Shown in pieces: positions 1-5,933 of a DNA stretch of 6,685 bases (position 1 is the first letter of the stretch; each line of letters begins with the position of its first letter). A program made the translations under genes and the position numbers. The notes under the pieces are model-generated. The model searched no databases, was not told the DNA's origin, and was given only the letters and a program-made list of their open reading frames with translations. The stretch is taken from contig FR896070.1 in the NCBI GenBank assembly GCA_000435475.1, forward strand, positions 56,068-62,752. Direction: 5' to 3'. This stretch comes from Cryptobacterium sp. CAG:338. Lineage in GTDB: Bacteria; Actinomycetota; Coriobacteriia; Coriobacteriales; Eggerthellaceae.

Positions 1-45
1 CTAACGAGAATAATTCATACATTCCAATTTCAATTTCATATTTTG

Positions 46-73
46 TTGCATCTGTGCAATTGTCCTTGATAAT
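46..73 (+). promoter_or_regulatory. Possible sigma-70-type promoter for the GNAT gene
   Basis: TTGCAT (46-51) and GATAAT (68-73) are separated by 16 nt. The -10 box matches five of six consensus positions, but the -35 box matches only three. Transcription would start near position 80, leaving a leader of about 47 nt before the ATG at 127. The surrounding DNA is AT-rich, which makes chance matches more likely, so this is a tentative call. Confidence 0.4.
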
Positions 74-112
74 TAATCTTGATCATAAAAGCAACATCGG
101 TTCAGAATCCTG

Positions 113-118
113 AAAGGA
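113..118 (+). promoter_or_regulatory. Ribosome binding site that decides the GNAT start
   Basis: AAAGGA lies 8 nt before the ATG at 127. An upstream in-frame TTG at 79 would add 16 residues that do not resemble a GNAT N-terminus and has no comparable site before it. The ATG at 127 is therefore the better start. Confidence 0.7.
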
Positions 119-126
119 ATATTTCT

Positions 127-572
127 ATGATCAGGTCTTTTAAATCTACCGATATAGATGAAGTTATGGATATATGGCTTTCGGACAACATAGAAGCTCA
201 CCCCTTTGTTCCTGAAGCATATTGGCGCTCAAATTTTCTTTTCGTAAAAGAAGCAATTTTGAAATCAGAAGTGTATGTGGCAGAATCCGACAATGCTGTT
301 GTGGGCTTCATTGGTCTCCAGGATGATTTTATTGCAGGGCTATTCATTGACAGGAACTTTCGCTCTCAGGGAATAGGGAAACAGCTCCTTGATAAAGCAA
401 AACAGCATCACGACAGCTTATCGCCCTCGTGTATGCCGACAATATTCGTGCTTTTGCGTTTTATGAGAGGGAAGGCTTTGCTGCTGTACGACGCAGCCTT
501 GATGAAGAAACAAATAACTACGAATTCCTCATGGTGTGGCCTGATGCCGCTACACCAAATGAAACAGCATGA
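127..572 (+). pseudogene. GNAT family N-acetyltransferase, YiaC/YjaB-like, frameshifted
   Basis: The first about 99 codons (127 to about 423) encode a GNAT fold that opens MIRSF, with a HPF..AYWR segment (residues 25-34) and the acetyl-CoA pyrophosphate-binding motif R-S-Q-G-I-G at residues 79-84. This arrangement matches the E. coli YiaC/YjaB type, which transfers acetyl groups from acetyl-CoA to amines. After codon 99 the reading frame becomes unrelated sequence. The -1 frame resumes with VYADNIRAFAFYEREGF, the expected C-terminal motif, then runs through VWPDAA to TGA at 570-572. That stop sits 17 nt before the terminator, whereas the unshifted frame reads through the terminator to 654. 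Restoring one base between about 420 and 428 gives 148 residues, a normal length for the family. The cause is either a real one-base deletion or a sequencing error. I see no slippery heptamer that would support programmed frameshifting. The natural substrate cannot be told from sequence. Confidence 0.8.
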
Positions 573-589
573 TACCGCTAATCAAACGC

Positions 590-624
590 AAACACCCTCG
601 CTGGATATTCCAACGAGGGTGTTT
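590..624. terminator. Rho-independent terminator between converging genes
   Basis: The arms 590-600 (AAACACCCTCG) and 614-624 (CGAGGGTGTTT) are perfectly complementary over 11 bp. The 13-nt loop can form an extra 3-bp TGG/CCA pairing. On the + strand the second arm ends in TTT and is followed by AGTTTT, as expected for a terminator of the acetyltransferase gene, whose ancestral stop is at 572. The A-rich first arm gives the minus strand a T-rich exit too. The hairpin could therefore also stop transcription of the ribosomal operon about 97 nt after rplW, and I see no better minus-strand terminator nearer to rplW. Confidence 0.8.
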
Positions 625-720
625 AGTTTTACGCAAACGTTTTCTGGCCAGTAATCAAGATCAGCCAAAATTGTGCTGGCCAATCAGCATGAATAGCCAG
701 AAGCGTCTATGGACGAATCA

Positions 721-1011
721 CTAGTCCTGAGCAGCAAAAATCTCGATAGATTCGCCTTCAGCCAGAGTAACCATAGCCTTTTTCCAGGTACGAGTAGAAC
801 CAGCCTGGAAACGTACGCGCTTTGGCTTGGACTTAACGTTAGCGGTGTTAACCTTTACAACCTTTACGTCAAAGATTGCCTCAACTGCCTGTGCAATCTC
901 AACCTTGTTAGCGGTTTTAGCTACCTCAAAGGTGTAAACGTTGTCCTCCATGCGCATATAGGTGCTCTCCGAAATGATCGGACGAATGATAACCTCGCGA
1001 GGATCCTTCAT
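721..1011 (-). CDS. rplW: 50S ribosomal protein L23
   Basis: L23 binds 23S rRNA domain III at the exit of the peptide tunnel, where it forms the docking site for trigger factor and signal recognition particle. The 96-residue product has the family's usual length, an N-terminal REVIIRPIISE segment (5-15) and the C-terminal K-K-A-x-V-T-L-x-E-G signature (77-86). The ATG overlaps the TAA of rplD by one base (TAATG), so translation is likely coupled. A site AGGAGGT (1021-1027) inside the end of rplD lies 9 nt upstream of the start. The gene ends with TAG and is the last of the cluster in this window. In most bacteria rplB follows, but here the next feature is a converging acetyltransferase remnant. 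Confidence 0.97.
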   Translation of the reverse strand: MKDPREVIIRPIISESTYMRMEDNVYTFEVAKTANKVEIAQAVEAIFDVKVVKVNTANVKSKPKRVRFQAGSTRTWKKAMVTLAEGESIEIFAAQD

Positions 1012-1634
1012 TATGCAAGCACCTCCTCGATGCGGCTCAAAGCAGCGCTCGTGAATACGAGAGCCTTGTTGTCGATGAAGTCAAGCGTGTTAGCTTCAGA
1101 AATACCAATAGTGCGAACCTGGTTGAGGTTACGGAAAGACAGATAGGTGTTTACGTCTTCGTCGCCTACTACAAGAGTTACACGACCCGTAAGACCAAGG
1201 TTCTTCAATACCTCAACAGCCTGCTTAGTGGAAGGCTTCTCGAAAGACAGGGAATCAACTACTACCAACTCACCATCTGCAAGCTTTGCAGACAGCGCAG
1301 AACGCATAGCCAGTTTTACTACCTTTGCAGGAACCTTAAAGGCATAGGAGCGAGGATGAGGACCGAATACGGTACCGCCACCTGCCCATTGTGGAGCACG
1401 AATCGTACCCTGACGAGCACGGCCAGTGCCCTTCTGGCGCCAAGGCTTCTTGCCGCCACCACGAACCTGACCGCGGGTCAAGGTGTCGTGAGTACCAGCA
1501 CGACGAGCAGCGCGCTGGGAGCGAACCACTTCGTGCATTACATGCACGTTAGGCTCAATACCAAAGACTGCTGCGGAAAGTTCGGTATCAGATACCTTCT
1601 TGCCGCTCGCATCCTTTACTTCAATACTTGCCAT
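1011..1634 (-). CDS. rplD: 50S ribosomal protein L4
   Basis: L4 binds 23S rRNA domain I early in assembly and sends a long loop into the peptide exit tunnel near the macrolide site. The 207-residue product shows that loop as GGGKKPWRQKGTGRARQG (59-76). The conserved KPWRQKGTGR core is intact, so there is no obvious macrolide-resistance change there. In E. coli L4 also represses its own S10 operon through the rpsJ leader. Here rpsJ has only 41 nt between it and fusA, so that mechanism would need a different RNA target, if it exists at all. The ATG is preceded by AAGGAG (1645-1650) at 10 nt. The gene follows rplC after 26 nt and overlaps rplW by one base. Confidence 0.98.
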   Translation of the reverse strand: MASIEVKDASGKKVSDTELSAAVFGIEPNVHVMHEVVRSQRAARRAGTHDTLTRGQVRGGGKKPWRQKGTGRARQGTIRAPQWAGGGTVFGPHPRSYAFKVPAKVVKLAMRSALSAKLADGELVVVDSLSFEKPSTKQAVEVLKNLGLTGRVTLVVGDEDVNTYLSFRNLNQVRTIGISEANTLDFIDNKALVFTSAALSRIEEVLA

Positions 1635-1660
1635 AATCTATAAACTCCTTCGCATCGTTT

Positions 1661-2281
1661 CTAAGCCATGCGAATACGAACCACGCCGTTTTTGCCGCCA
1701 GGAACAGCGCCCTTGAGCATAATGAGGTTCATATCTTCATCAACGCGGACAACTTCAAGGTTCTTGGTCGTTACGGTATCGCAACCCATGTGACCAGGAA
1801 GACGAACGCCCTTGAACACGCGGGAAGGATAAGCGCACTGACCTACTGAACCGGGAGCGCGATGGAAGTGAGCACCGTGTCCACCTGGGCCACCGCCAAA
1901 ACCATAGCGACGCATAACGCCAGCGAAACCTTTACCCTTAGAAGTACCGGTTACATCAACCTTCTTTACCTCAGCAAAGTTAGCAACCGTAACTTCTTCA
2001 CCAACCGTGTGCTCAGCGCCATCAGTTACGCGAACCTCACGAAGGTAACGAACAGGCTCTACACCCTGCTTAGCAAAGTGACCAGCCATAGGCTTGTTTA
2101 CCTTTTGCTCTTTGATGGTACCAAAGCCAAGCTGTACGGCTTCATAGCCATCGGTAGCAGTGGTCTTTACCTGGCATACCTTGTTTGGAGCAGCTTCGAT
2201 AACGGTTACAGGAATTACCTTGCCGTCTTCGTCGAAGAGCTGAGTCATGCCGATTTTCTTACCGTAGATAGCGTTAATCAT
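1661..2281 (-). CDS. rplC: 50S ribosomal protein L3
   Basis: L3 initiates assembly of the large subunit and reaches the peptidyl transferase centre with its central extension. The 206-residue product starts with the conserved I-Y-G-K-K-I-G-M-T segment (5-13). It carries the KGKGFAGVMRRYGFGGGPGG region (115-134), then the H-G-A-H-F-H-R-A-P-G-S-V-G loop (135-147) that approaches the catalytic centre. Length and motif order are normal. The ATG is preceded by GGGGAG (2293-2298), which shares its first G with the TAG of rpsJ and lies 11 nt upstream. The neighbours are rpsJ (16 nt upstream) and rplD (26 nt downstream), the standard S10-operon order. Confidence 0.98.
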   Translation of the reverse strand: MINAIYGKKIGMTQLFDEDGKVIPVTVIEAAPNKVCQVKTTATDGYEAVQLGFGTIKEQKVNKPMAGHFAKQGVEPVRYLREVRVTDGAEHTVGEEVTVANFAEVKKVDVTGTSKGKGFAGVMRRYGFGGGPGGHGAHFHRAPGSVGQCAYPSRVFKGVRLPGHMGCDTVTTKNLEVVRVDEDMNLIMLKGAVPGGKNGVVRIRMA

Positions 2282-2297
2282 GTAATATCACACTCCC

Positions 2298-2606
2298 CTA
2301 CAGCTTGATCTCGATATCAACGCCAGCAGGAAGATCGAGACGCATCAAAGAGTCAACCGTAGAAGGGGTTGGATCAAGGATGTCGATCAGGCGCTTATGA
2401 GTGCGCATTTCAAACTGCTCGCGAGAGTCCTTGTTTACGTGCGGGCCTTTTACAACGCAGTAAAGGTTGCGTTCGGTCGGCAGCGGAATAGGACCGGAAA
2501 CCTTAGCACCCGTCTTCTGTGCGGTGTCAACGATCAATTTAGTGGACTGATCCACGATCTCATGATCGTAACCCTTCAAGCGGATGCGGATATTCTCTTT
2601 AGCCAC
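2298..2606 (-). CDS. rpsJ: 30S ribosomal protein S10
   Basis: S10 sits in the head of the small subunit and in many bacteria also joins NusB in antitermination on rRNA operons. I start the gene at GTG (2604-2606), which gives 102 residues beginning M-A-K-E-N-I-R-I-R-L, the family's usual length and N-terminus. The ATG twelve bases upstream (2616-2618) would add four unusual residues. Its codons also contain the GGAGG that best serves as the ribosome binding site for the GTG, while no site precedes the ATG itself. The signature V-N-K-D-S-R-E-Q-F-E-M-R-T-H-K-R is at 57-72. The gene is the first member of the S10 block and lies 41 nt after fusA, with a strong hairpin in that gap. In many genomes tuf would lie here. 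Confidence 0.95.
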   Translation of the reverse strand: MAKENIRIRLKGYDHEIVDQSTKLIVDTAQKTGAKVSGPIPLPTERNLYCVVKGPHVNKDSREQFEMRTHKRLIDILDPTPSTVDSLMRLDLPAGVDIEIKL

Positions 2607-2611
2607 TTTAA

Positions 2612-2616
2612 CCTCC
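2612..2616 (-). promoter_or_regulatory. Ribosome binding site fixing the rpsJ GTG start
   Basis: GGAGG on the minus strand lies 5 nt before the GTG at 2604-2606. It falls inside the first codons of the longer ATG reading, so it argues for the shorter S10. Confidence 0.75.
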
Positions 2617-2631
2617 ATTGTAAGCGGTGGA

Positions 2632-2653
2632 GCTTAAGCCAAAAGGCTTAAGC
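2632..2653 (-). other. Perfect 9-bp hairpin at the fusA/rpsJ junction
   Basis: On the minus strand GCTTAAGCC, TTTT, GGCTTAAGC forms an uninterrupted 9-bp stem with a 4-nt loop (arms 2645-2653 and 2632-2640). The fusA stop codon TAA (2648-2650) lies in the first arm, so ribosomes finishing EF-G would melt it. No U-run follows (the next bases are TCCACCG), so it does not look like a standard terminator. Plausible roles are an mRNA processing or stabilising element, or partial attenuation between the str-like and S10-like halves of the operon. Role unproven. Confidence 0.7.
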
Positions 2654-4750
2654 GTTACCACCAGCCTTGCTGATAATCTCGTCTGCCACATTCTTAGGAA
2701 CTGGCTCATAAGAGTCGAACTGCATGGTGTAAGTTGCACGACCCTGAGTACCACTACGCAAGTCGGTTGCGTAACCGAACATCTGGCTCAGAGGAACCTT
2801 AGCGGTGATGCTTACTGCACTGCCGCGCTGCTCCTGGCCCTGGATGATGCCACGACGGCTTGGAATGTCACCCATTACAAAGCCGGTGTACTCTTCAGGA
2901 GTTTCAACTTCAACAGCCATTACAGGCTCGAGAATTACCGGATCGGACTTCTTCAAAGCATCCTTAATTGCCATAGAACCAGCAACCTTAAATGCTGCTT
3001 CAGAAGAGTCAACGTCATGGTAAGAACCATCGATCAGCTCTACACGAATGTCTTCAACAGGATAGCCCGCCAAAACACCAGAGTTAAGAGCTTCCTGGAT
3101 ACCCTTATCAACTGCAGGGATGTATTCCTTAGGAACAACGCCACCAACGATCTTGTTCTCGAATTCATAGCCCTTGCCAGGCTCCTGAGGATACATGTTG
3201 ATGATTGCGTGACCATACTGACCACGACCACCAGACTGACGAACGAACTTGCCTTCAGCGTTAAGTACTTCGTGTCCAGGACGTTCACGATAAGCTACCT
3301 GAGGCTTACCAACATTTGCCTCAACCTTAAACTCGCGAAGCAAACGGTCGATAATGATCTCGAGGTGAAGCTCACCCATACCAGCAATAATGGTCTGGCC
3401 CGTTTCGTGGTTAGTAGAAACACGGAACGTAGGATCCTCTTCAGCAAGCTTCTGAAGAGCCAAGCTCATCTTGTCCTGCTCAGCCTTAGTCTTAGGCTCA
3501 ACAGCAATGTCGATAACAGGATCGGCGAACTGCATGGATTCGAGGATGATAGGAGCATCTTCGTCGCAAAGCGTGTCACCAGTGGTGGTGTTCTTCAGAC
3601 CTACAACAGCAACGATGTCGCCAGCGGAGCACTTATCGATATCGATACGGTTGTTGGAGTGCATCTGCAGCAAACGACCGATACGCTCTTTCTTGTCCTT
3701 AGTAGCATTGTGTACATAAGAACCAGACTCAAGAGAACCAGAGTAAACACGCAAGTAAGTAAGCTTACCAACGAAGGGGTCGGTCATGATCTTGAATGCC
3801 AGTGCTGCAAAAGGAGCCTTAGGATCTGCAGGACGTTCATCCTCTTCACCGGTCTCAGGGTTGGTACCCTTAATTGCAGGTACATCGCCTGGAGCAGGAA
3901 GGTAATCAACAACTGCGTCCAAAAGTTCCTGAACACCCTTATTCTTGTAAGCGGAGCCAACAAATACTGGGTTGATCTGGCAGTTGATTACGCCTTTACG
4001 GATAGCTGCCTTAAGTTCTTCAACGGAAACTTCTTCTTCCATGAGAACTTTTTCCATCAGATCATCGTCGCAGTCAGCTGCTGCTTCGAGAAGTTCCTGA
4101 TGATAGATTTCAGCATCTTCCTTAAATTCAGCTGGGATTTCATCCATAGGCTCTGGATAGGTCATACCCTTATCGTCTGCCTTGAAGTCCCATGCGGTCA
4201 TGGTAACCAAGTCAATAACGCCCCAGAAGTTGTCCTCAGCACCCATAGGAAGCTGAGCAGCAACTGCTTTTGCGTCAAGACGATCACGCATGGTCTGAAT
4301 TGCATGGAAGAAGTCTGCACCTACGCGGTCATACTTGTTGATGAACGCAATACGAGGAACGCCATAGCGTTCTGCCTGACGCCAAACGGTTTCAGACTGA
4401 GGCTGTACACCAGCAACAGCGTCAAAAACAGCAACGGTACCGTCAAGAACGCGAAGGGAGCGTTCTACCTCAGCGGTAAAGTCAACGTGGCCGGGTGTGT
4501 CGATAATCTGGAAGCGATATTCTTCGCCATCCTTCTTCCAGAAGCAGGTGGTAGCTGCAGCGGTAATGGTTACGCCGCGCTCCTGTTCCTGAACCATCCA
4601 GTCCATCGTAGCTGCACCGTCATGAACCTCACCAATTTTGTGGGTCTTACCGGTGTAGTACAGAATACGTTCGGTGGTAGTGGTCTTACCGGCATCGATG
4701 TGTGCCATGATGCCGAAGTTACGAGTGTGGTCAAGAGATGCTTTTGCCAT
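2648..4750 (-). CDS. fusA: Translation elongation factor G
   Basis: EF-G is the GTPase that moves tRNAs and mRNA through the ribosome after each peptide bond, and with RRF it helps recycle ribosomes. The 700-residue product has all five domains. In the G domain are the P-loop AHIDAGKT (16-23), switch II DTPGHVD (84-90), the guanine-specificity motif NKYD (138-141; NKMD is the more common form, and N, K and D are kept) and SAYKNKG (266-272). Domain III has GELHLE (459-464). Domain IV has SGGRGQYGH (506-514) and the tip loop with H578 (YHDVDSSE). Domain V has SRRGIIQG (631-638). The gene is full length, and the residues usually linked to fusidic acid resistance near GELHLE look ordinary. The ATG follows a strong AAGGAGGAG site that overlaps the TAA of rpsG, giving a 17-nt gap and probable translational coupling. 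The ribosomal neighbours indicate the housekeeping copy. Confidence 0.99.
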   Translation of the reverse strand: MAKASLDHTRNFGIMAHIDAGKTTTTERILYYTGKTHKIGEVHDGAATMDWMVQEQERGVTITAAATTCFWKKDGEEYRFQIIDTPGHVDFTAEVERSLRVLDGTVAVFDAVAGVQPQSETVWRQAERYGVPRIAFINKYDRVGADFFHAIQTMRDRLDAKAVAAQLPMGAEDNFWGVIDLVTMTAWDFKADDKGMTYPEPMDEIPAEFKEDAEIYHQELLEAAADCDDDLMEKVLMEEEVSVEELKAAIRKGVINCQINPVFVGSAYKNKGVQELLDAVVDYLPAPGDVPAIKGTNPETGEEDERPADPKAPFAALAFKIMTDPFVGKLTYLRVYSGSLESGSYVHNATKDKKERIGRLLQMHSNNRIDIDKCSAGDIVAVVGLKNTTTGDTLCDEDAPIILESMQFADPVIDIAVEPKTKAEQDKMSLALQKLAEEDPTFRVSTNHETGQTIIAGMGELHLEIIIDRLLREFKVEANVGKPQVAYRERPGHEVLNAEGKFVRQSGGRGQYGHAIINMYPQEPGKGYEFENKIVGGVVPKEYIPAVDKGIQEALNSGVLAGYPVEDIRVELIDGSYHDVDSSEAAFKVAGSMAIKDALKKSDPVILEPVMAVEVETPEEYTGFVMGDIPSRRGIIQGQEQRGSAVSITAKVPLSQMFGYATDLRSGTQGRATYTMQFDSYEPVPKNVADEIISKAGGNA

Positions 4751-4767
4751 ATCTAGTCCACTCCTCC

Positions 4768-5238
4768 TTACCAGCGATAGTGCGAGAATGCACGGTTGGA
4801 TTCTGCCATCTTATAGAGATCCTCACGCTTCTTGATAGAAGCACCGGTGTTCTCTGCTGCATCCATGATTTCAGCTGCGAGGCGTTCTTTCATGGTGTTT
4901 TCCTTGCGCTTGCGAGAGAAGTCAACCATCCAGCGGATAGCAAGCGTAGTTGCGCGGCGAGAGTTAACCTCCATAGGTACCTGATAGGTAGCACCACCAA
5001 CACGCTTAGGCTTAACCTCAAGCGTAGGACGAATATTGTCCATTGCCTTCTTGAAGACCGTCAGAGCATCCTGACCGGTCTTTTCAGCAACGATATCGAA
5101 AGCACCGTAAACAATGCCTTCTGCGACGGACTTCTTGCCGTCTAACAACACCTTATTGATCAGCTGCGTGACCAAGCGGTTGTTGAATCGAGCGTCCGGC
5201 TGCACTTCGCGGCGGACTGCTGCTGCACGACGCGGCAT
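4768..5238 (-). CDS. rpsG: 30S ribosomal protein S7
   Basis: S7 is the primary binder of the 3' major domain of 16S rRNA; it nucleates head assembly and contacts the E-site tRNA. The 156-residue product has the expected M-P-R-R start, the K-P-K-R-V-G-G-A-T-Y-Q-V-P segment of the beta hairpin (76-88), R-W-M-V (102-105) and the C-terminal A-F-S-H-Y-R-W. In E. coli S7 represses the str operon by binding the rpsL-rpsG gap. Here that gap is 52 nt and I see no obvious matching structure in it. The ATG is preceded by AAAGGAAG (5243-5250), with the AGGA core 6 nt from the start. The stop TAA is the beginning of the fusA ribosome binding site. Confidence 0.98.
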   Translation of the reverse strand: MPRRAAAVRREVQPDARFNNRLVTQLINKVLLDGKKSVAEGIVYGAFDIVAEKTGQDALTVFKKAMDNIRPTLEVKPKRVGGATYQVPMEVNSRRATTLAIRWMVDFSRKRKENTMKERLAAEIMDAAENTGASIKKREDLYKMAESNRAFSHYRW

Positions 5239-5290
5239 ATATCTTCCTTTCGGTTTAAACGACTACAAATAGCGTAAATTACACAAATTC

Positions 5291-5665
5291 TTACTTCTTA
5301 GGCTTTTTAGCGCCATAACGGCTACGAGCCTGTGCACGACCATCAACTGCTGCACAGTCAAGAGCAGCACGAATGATCTTATAACGAACACCAGGAAGGT
5401 CCCTTACACGACCGCCACGGAGCAGAACCATGGAGTGCTCCTGAAGGTTGTGACCAATACCTGGAATGTAAGCGGTTACTTCCATGCCATTAACGAGGCG
5501 AACACGAGCTACCTTACGAAGTGCAGAATTAGGCTTCTTAGGGGTAGTGGTGTAAACACGAGTGCATACGCCGCGCTTCTGTGGGTTGCCTTTGAGCGCC
5601 GGGGTCTTCTTTTTGTCGACCTGCTTGGCGCGGCCCTTGCGGACCAGCTGATTAATAGTAGGCAA
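5291..5665 (-). CDS. rpsL: 30S ribosomal protein S12, with Arg at the Lys88 streptomycin position
   Basis: S12 lines the decoding centre and controls tRNA selection accuracy; it is the classical streptomycin target protein. The 124-residue product has Q-K-R-G-V-C-T-R-V-Y (29-38) and the first decoding loop T-P-K-K-P-N-S-A-L-R-K (41-51), with the lysines there intact. The second loop reads G-G-R-V-R-D-L-P-G-V (84-93), with Arg88 (codon AGG, 5402-5404) where most bacteria have Lys (K87 in E. coli mature numbering, K88 in M. tuberculosis). Arginine there is a known streptomycin-resistance change. The other 14 arginines of the gene use CGT or CGC. The start is TTG (5663-5665), 7 nt after AAGGAG, and gives the conserved M-P-T-I-N-Q N-terminus; there is no ATG nearby. 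It is the first gene of the operon, about 100 nt after the predicted transcription start. Confidence 0.98.
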   Translation of the reverse strand: MPTINQLVRKGRAKQVDKKKTPALKGNPQKRGVCTRVYTTTPKKPNSALRKVARVRLVNGMEVTAYIPGIGHNLQEHSMVLLRGGRVRDLPGVRYKIIRAALDCAAVDGRAQARSRYGAKKPKK

Positions 5666-5672
5666 GACTCAA

Positions 5673-5678
5673 CTCCTT
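5673..5678 (-). promoter_or_regulatory. Ribosome binding site for the TTG start of rpsL
   Basis: AAGGAG on the minus strand lies 7 nt before TTG (5663-5665). Its strength and ideal spacing support TTG as the true start of this highly expressed gene. Confidence 0.8.
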
Positions 5679-5713
5679 TTCTTTATTAGTTATTGCCTTT
5701 CTCTGTTTTCCGG

Positions 5714-5734
5714 GTGCGTTCTGCAGTTACGCAC
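5714..5734 (-). other. Leader hairpin 2 of the rpsL operon
   Basis: GTGCGT (5714-5719) and ACGCAC (5729-5734) form a perfect 6-bp stem around a 9-nt loop, 48 nt before the rpsL start. It lies within the predicted untranslated leader. It may be a protein-binding or mRNA-stabilising element, but 6-bp stems also occur by chance. Confidence 0.4.
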
Positions 5735-5745
5735 GCGAAAACACA

Positions 5746-5762
5746 CGTTTCACGGGGAAACG
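5746..5762 (-). other. Leader hairpin 1, at the 5' end of the rpsL operon transcript
   Basis: CGTTTC (5746-5751) and GAAACG (5757-5762) pair perfectly over 6 bp with a 5-nt loop. The predicted transcription start is about 5765, so this hairpin would form at the very 5' end of the mRNA, a position where stems often protect against 5'-dependent decay. A CGCG/CGCG pairing (5734-5737 with 5761-5764) would compete with both leader stems. Confidence 0.45.
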
Positions 5763-5771
5763 CGAAGATGA

Positions 5772-5800
5772 ACTTTATCACCGGGTATATACCTTGTCAA
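5772..5800 (-). promoter_or_regulatory. Main promoter of the rpsL-rplW operon
   Basis: On the minus strand TTGACA (5795-5800) is a perfect -35 box. It is followed after exactly 17 nt by TAAAGT (5772-5777), a four-of-six -10 box. The predicted start is near 5765, giving a leader of about 100 nt before rpsL. An AT-rich block upstream (about 5821-5890) could act as an UP-type element. No other promoter of this quality was seen in the 268-nt gap, and none was seen inside the operon. Confidence 0.75.
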
Positions 5801-5819
5801 ACGCCACGCATCCGGGCGT
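5801..5819. repeat. Short inverted repeat abutting the -35 box
   Basis: ACGCC (5801-5805) and GGCGT (5815-5819) form a 5-bp inverted repeat with a 9-nt centre, immediately upstream of the -35 box of the ribosomal promoter. The GC-rich patch stands out against AT-rich flanks. It could be a regulator site, but five base pairs is weak evidence. Confidence 0.25.
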
Positions 5820-5933
5820 ATCCATTACTATTTACTCTATTATCCCTGGTTATTAAGGTGTTTAGTATTTTTTTGAACAAAAAGAGAAATCTTCTTCACG
5901 CAATTTGCATATGCCTAATCTGCTATGCGCTCT

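Noticed and set aside
417..431. Programmed -1 frameshifting in the acetyltransferase
   Set aside because: No X-XXY-YYZ slippery heptamer or following stable hairpin is visible at the shift point, and the family is not known for frameshifting.
573..654. C-terminal extension of the acetyltransferase frame to 654
   Set aside because: It is out-of-frame translation beyond the frameshift and runs through the terminator hairpin; the family motifs continue in the -1 frame to the stop at 572.
76..661. 8-bp inverted repeat (ATCTTGAT at 76-83, ATCAAGAT at 654-661) flanking the acetyltransferase
   Set aside because: Eight bases without extension, target duplication or any transposase is too little to suggest a mobile element.
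2627..4756. A 709-codon open frame on the + strand, antisense to nearly all of fusA
   Set aside because: The translation is Leu/Ser/Asn/Cys-rich with no recognisable domain. Such long antisense frames arise because a highly biased gene rarely uses the codons TTA, CTA and TCA, whose complements are stops.
5839..5844. Second -10-like box (GATAAT, minus strand) upstream of the ribosomal promoter
   Set aside because: No acceptable -35 box lies 15-19 nt upstream, and the region is AT-rich so such matches are expected.
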